Source: Gulosibacter massiliensis (lineage in GTDB: Bacteria > Actinomycetota > Actinomycetes > Actinomycetales > Microbacteriaceae). Taken from it: 15,824 nucleotides of DNA. Position 1 is the first letter of the stretch. The number at the start of each line of letters is the position of its first letter. Where the stretch lies: positions 1 to 15,824 of the forward strand of contig CAMDKN010000009.1 of NCBI GenBank assembly GCA_945901035.1, given 5' to 3'. The translations under genes were made by a program, and so were the position numbers. Below are positions 15,703 through 15,824 of this stretch, piece by piece. Below the pieces are notes generated by a model. The model ran no database searches and was not told the origin of the DNA. It worked only from the letters and a program-made list of their open reading frames with translations.

Positions 15703-15824
15703 ATGGTGACCAAATTTCTGATCAATAACAACGAGTTCCTGTCGCGCGGACCAGTTGAAGCCTGGTATTCAACGCCATATCGAGGATTTATGGAACCAGG
15801 AAATCCTGATTATCTGAACGTACT
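15703..15824 (+). CDS. Unidentified protein, N-terminal part (cut by window edge)
   Basis: From ATG 15703 a frame of 40 codons runs off the window without a stop. It begins MVTKFLINNNEFLSRG and continues PVEAWYSTPYRGFMEPG, then NPDYLNVL. I do not recognise the family. The start is hydrophilic with no signal peptide or membrane segment. By direct count 54 of the 122 bases are G or C (about 44%), clearly below the flanking genes, and codons ending in A or T (GGA, CCA, TTT, GAT, TAT) are common, which suggests horizontally acquired DNA. It begins exactly where the opposite-strand SRPBCC-like stump ends. A TATGGT box six bases upstream suggests a leaderless start. That it is coding is moderately likely; its function is unknown. 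Confidence 0.6.
   Translation, partial: MVTKFLINNNEFLSRGPVEAWYSTPYRGFMEPGNPDYLNV

Noticed and set aside
1..15824. CRISPR arrays, tRNA or rRNA genes, insertion sequences
   Set aside because: No spaced direct repeats, cloverleaf-like sequence, rRNA motif or transposase-like protein was seen on either strand.

Overview
The window looks like part of the chromosome of a high-GC actinobacterium, most plausibly of the Microbacteriaceae. This rests on GC-rich codon use, GTG starts, several genes whose -10 box lies six bases before the start codon (leaderless transcription), an actinobacterial CPBP protease variant and a bPH_6-type membrane protein. The genus cannot be named from the sequence alone.

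Layout. Positions 1-7074 hold a minus-strand peptide/solute ABC importer, read right to left: lipoprotein binding protein (5266-7074), GNRA-capped hairpin (5218-5243), unusually large DppB-type permease (3571-5121), DppC-type permease (2504-3568), double-domain ATPase (238-1890), then the start of the ribosome-associated GTPase gene typA (1-226, cut by the window edge). A plus-strand gene for a PH-domain membrane protein (1920-2489) sits back-to-front inside this operon, between the permeases and the ATPase. A good promoter (7104-7132) drives the binding protein. A divergent CPBP protease gene (7243-8004) follows.

Positions 8023-12682 are a glycine-cleavage unit on the minus strand: a tandem glycine riboswitch (12520-12682), gcvT (11352-12464), and one 1110-codon frame in which GcvH (lipoyl carrier) and GcvP (glycine decarboxylase) are fused. 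The joint carries what looks like the relic of a GTGA stop/start overlap, so the fusion depends on one C in a CCC run.

Positions 12715-15583 carry small minus-strand genes: an antibiotic-monooxygenase-family protein overlapping a YbjJ-like MFS transporter by four bases, a DUF1801 protein, a small lipoprotein, a DUF4287 protein, and a 40-codon stump resembling the C-terminus of an SRPBCC/AHSA1 protein. The stump ends abruptly at about 15700, where a plus-strand reading frame of about 44% GC, which I do not recognise, begins and runs off the window. This looks like the edge of an inserted or rearranged segment.

I saw no tRNA, rRNA, CRISPR array, transposase or long repeat. No stretch over 300 bases lacks a gene; the longest non-coding stretch is the 250-base riboswitch leader. 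The two strongest leads are the GcvH-GcvP fusion and the junction at 15700.
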